The position numbers and the translations under genes were made by a program. 6,053 bases of DNA from an uncultured Prevotella sp. GTDB lineage: Bacteria > Bacteroidota > Bacteroidia > Bacteroidales > Bacteroidaceae. The DNA lies in NCBI GenBank assembly GCA_945863825.1, contig CAMBBY010000091.1:1-6053 (forward strand), read 5' to 3'. This document shows, piece after piece, positions 6,007 to 6,053 of the stretch. The notes under the pieces were generated by a model. That model saw only the letters and a list, made by a program, of their open reading frames with translations, made no database searches and was not told where the DNA came from. Numbering within the stretch: position 1 is the first letter of the stretch; the number at the start of each line of letters is the position of its first letter.

Positions 6007-6053
6007 CTGTCTCTTATACACATCTCCGAGCCCACGAGACTAAGGCGAATCTC
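6007..6053. other. Nextera sequencing-adapter contamination at the contig end
   Basis: Bases 6007-6025 (CTGTCTCTTATACACATCT) are the 19-bp Tn5 mosaic end used in Nextera libraries. They are followed by CCGAGCCCACGAGAC (6026-6040), the read-2 transposase adapter; TAAGGCGA (6041-6048), which matches i7 index N701; and ATCTC (6049-6053), the first bases of the P7 tail. The order and spacing match read-through of a short library insert exactly. This is not a transposon in the organism and should be trimmed; native sequence ends at about 6006. Confidence 0.98.

Noticed and set aside
6007..6025. Tn5/IS50 mosaic end as evidence of a natural transposon
   Set aside because: It is followed directly by Illumina read-2 adapter, an index and P7 bases, which a natural insertion would not carry.
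1..6053. A novel system such as a CRISPR array, defence island, prophage, RNA gene or biosynthetic cluster
   Set aside because: Both strands are filled with recognisable housekeeping genes, the longest non-coding stretch is 119 bp, and no regular spaced repeats, tRNA/rRNA sequence or mobile-element gene was seen.

Overview
The window looks like chromosomal housekeeping DNA from a gut-type Bacteroidales species, probably Bacteroides or a close relative. The evidence is the protein sequences (RecF, a short DUF721/DciA-type protein, an S41 protease with a C-terminal extension), the roughly 40-45% GC look, AT-rich leaders, and the lack of well-placed Shine-Dalgarno sites. I cannot name the species. 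It reads as a short contig from a shotgun assembly: a gene is cut at each end, and the last 47 bases (6007-6053) are not biological. They match the Illumina Nextera transposase adapter, including an 8-base index that matches N701 and the start of the P7 tail.

Layout: on the + strand, a 5'-truncated recF (to 1031) is followed by a 119-bp spacer holding about three degenerate ~20-bp direct repeats (1036-1094), then a DUF721/DciA-like gene (1151-1441). On the - strand, converging on that gene, is a compact run of four genes, read right to left: a 5'-truncated M3-family oligopeptidase (6006 to 4219), a dCMP/cytidine deaminase-family protein (4212 to 3757), a membrane-anchored S41 C-terminal processing protease with a PDZ domain (3698 to 2013), and 5-formyltetrahydrofolate cyclo-ligase (1983 to 1438). 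Gaps of 6, 58 and 29 nt suggest one transcript. The convergent genes meet with a 4-bp overlap of their stop codons (1438-1441).

Function: the + strand pair concerns DNA replication and repair (RecF gap and fork repair; DciA-type replicative helicase loading). In the - strand run, the deaminase supplies dUMP and the cyclo-ligase returns 5-formyl-THF to the active folate pool, so both can feed thymidylate synthesis. The two peptidases handle protein and peptide turnover. I see no phage, mobile element, CRISPR, RNA gene, defence or secondary-metabolite system, and nothing that looks like a new system. The most useful observation is the adapter tail, which creates a false N-terminus (MYKRQ) on the M3 peptidase. 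A smaller one is the repeat set before the DciA-like gene.
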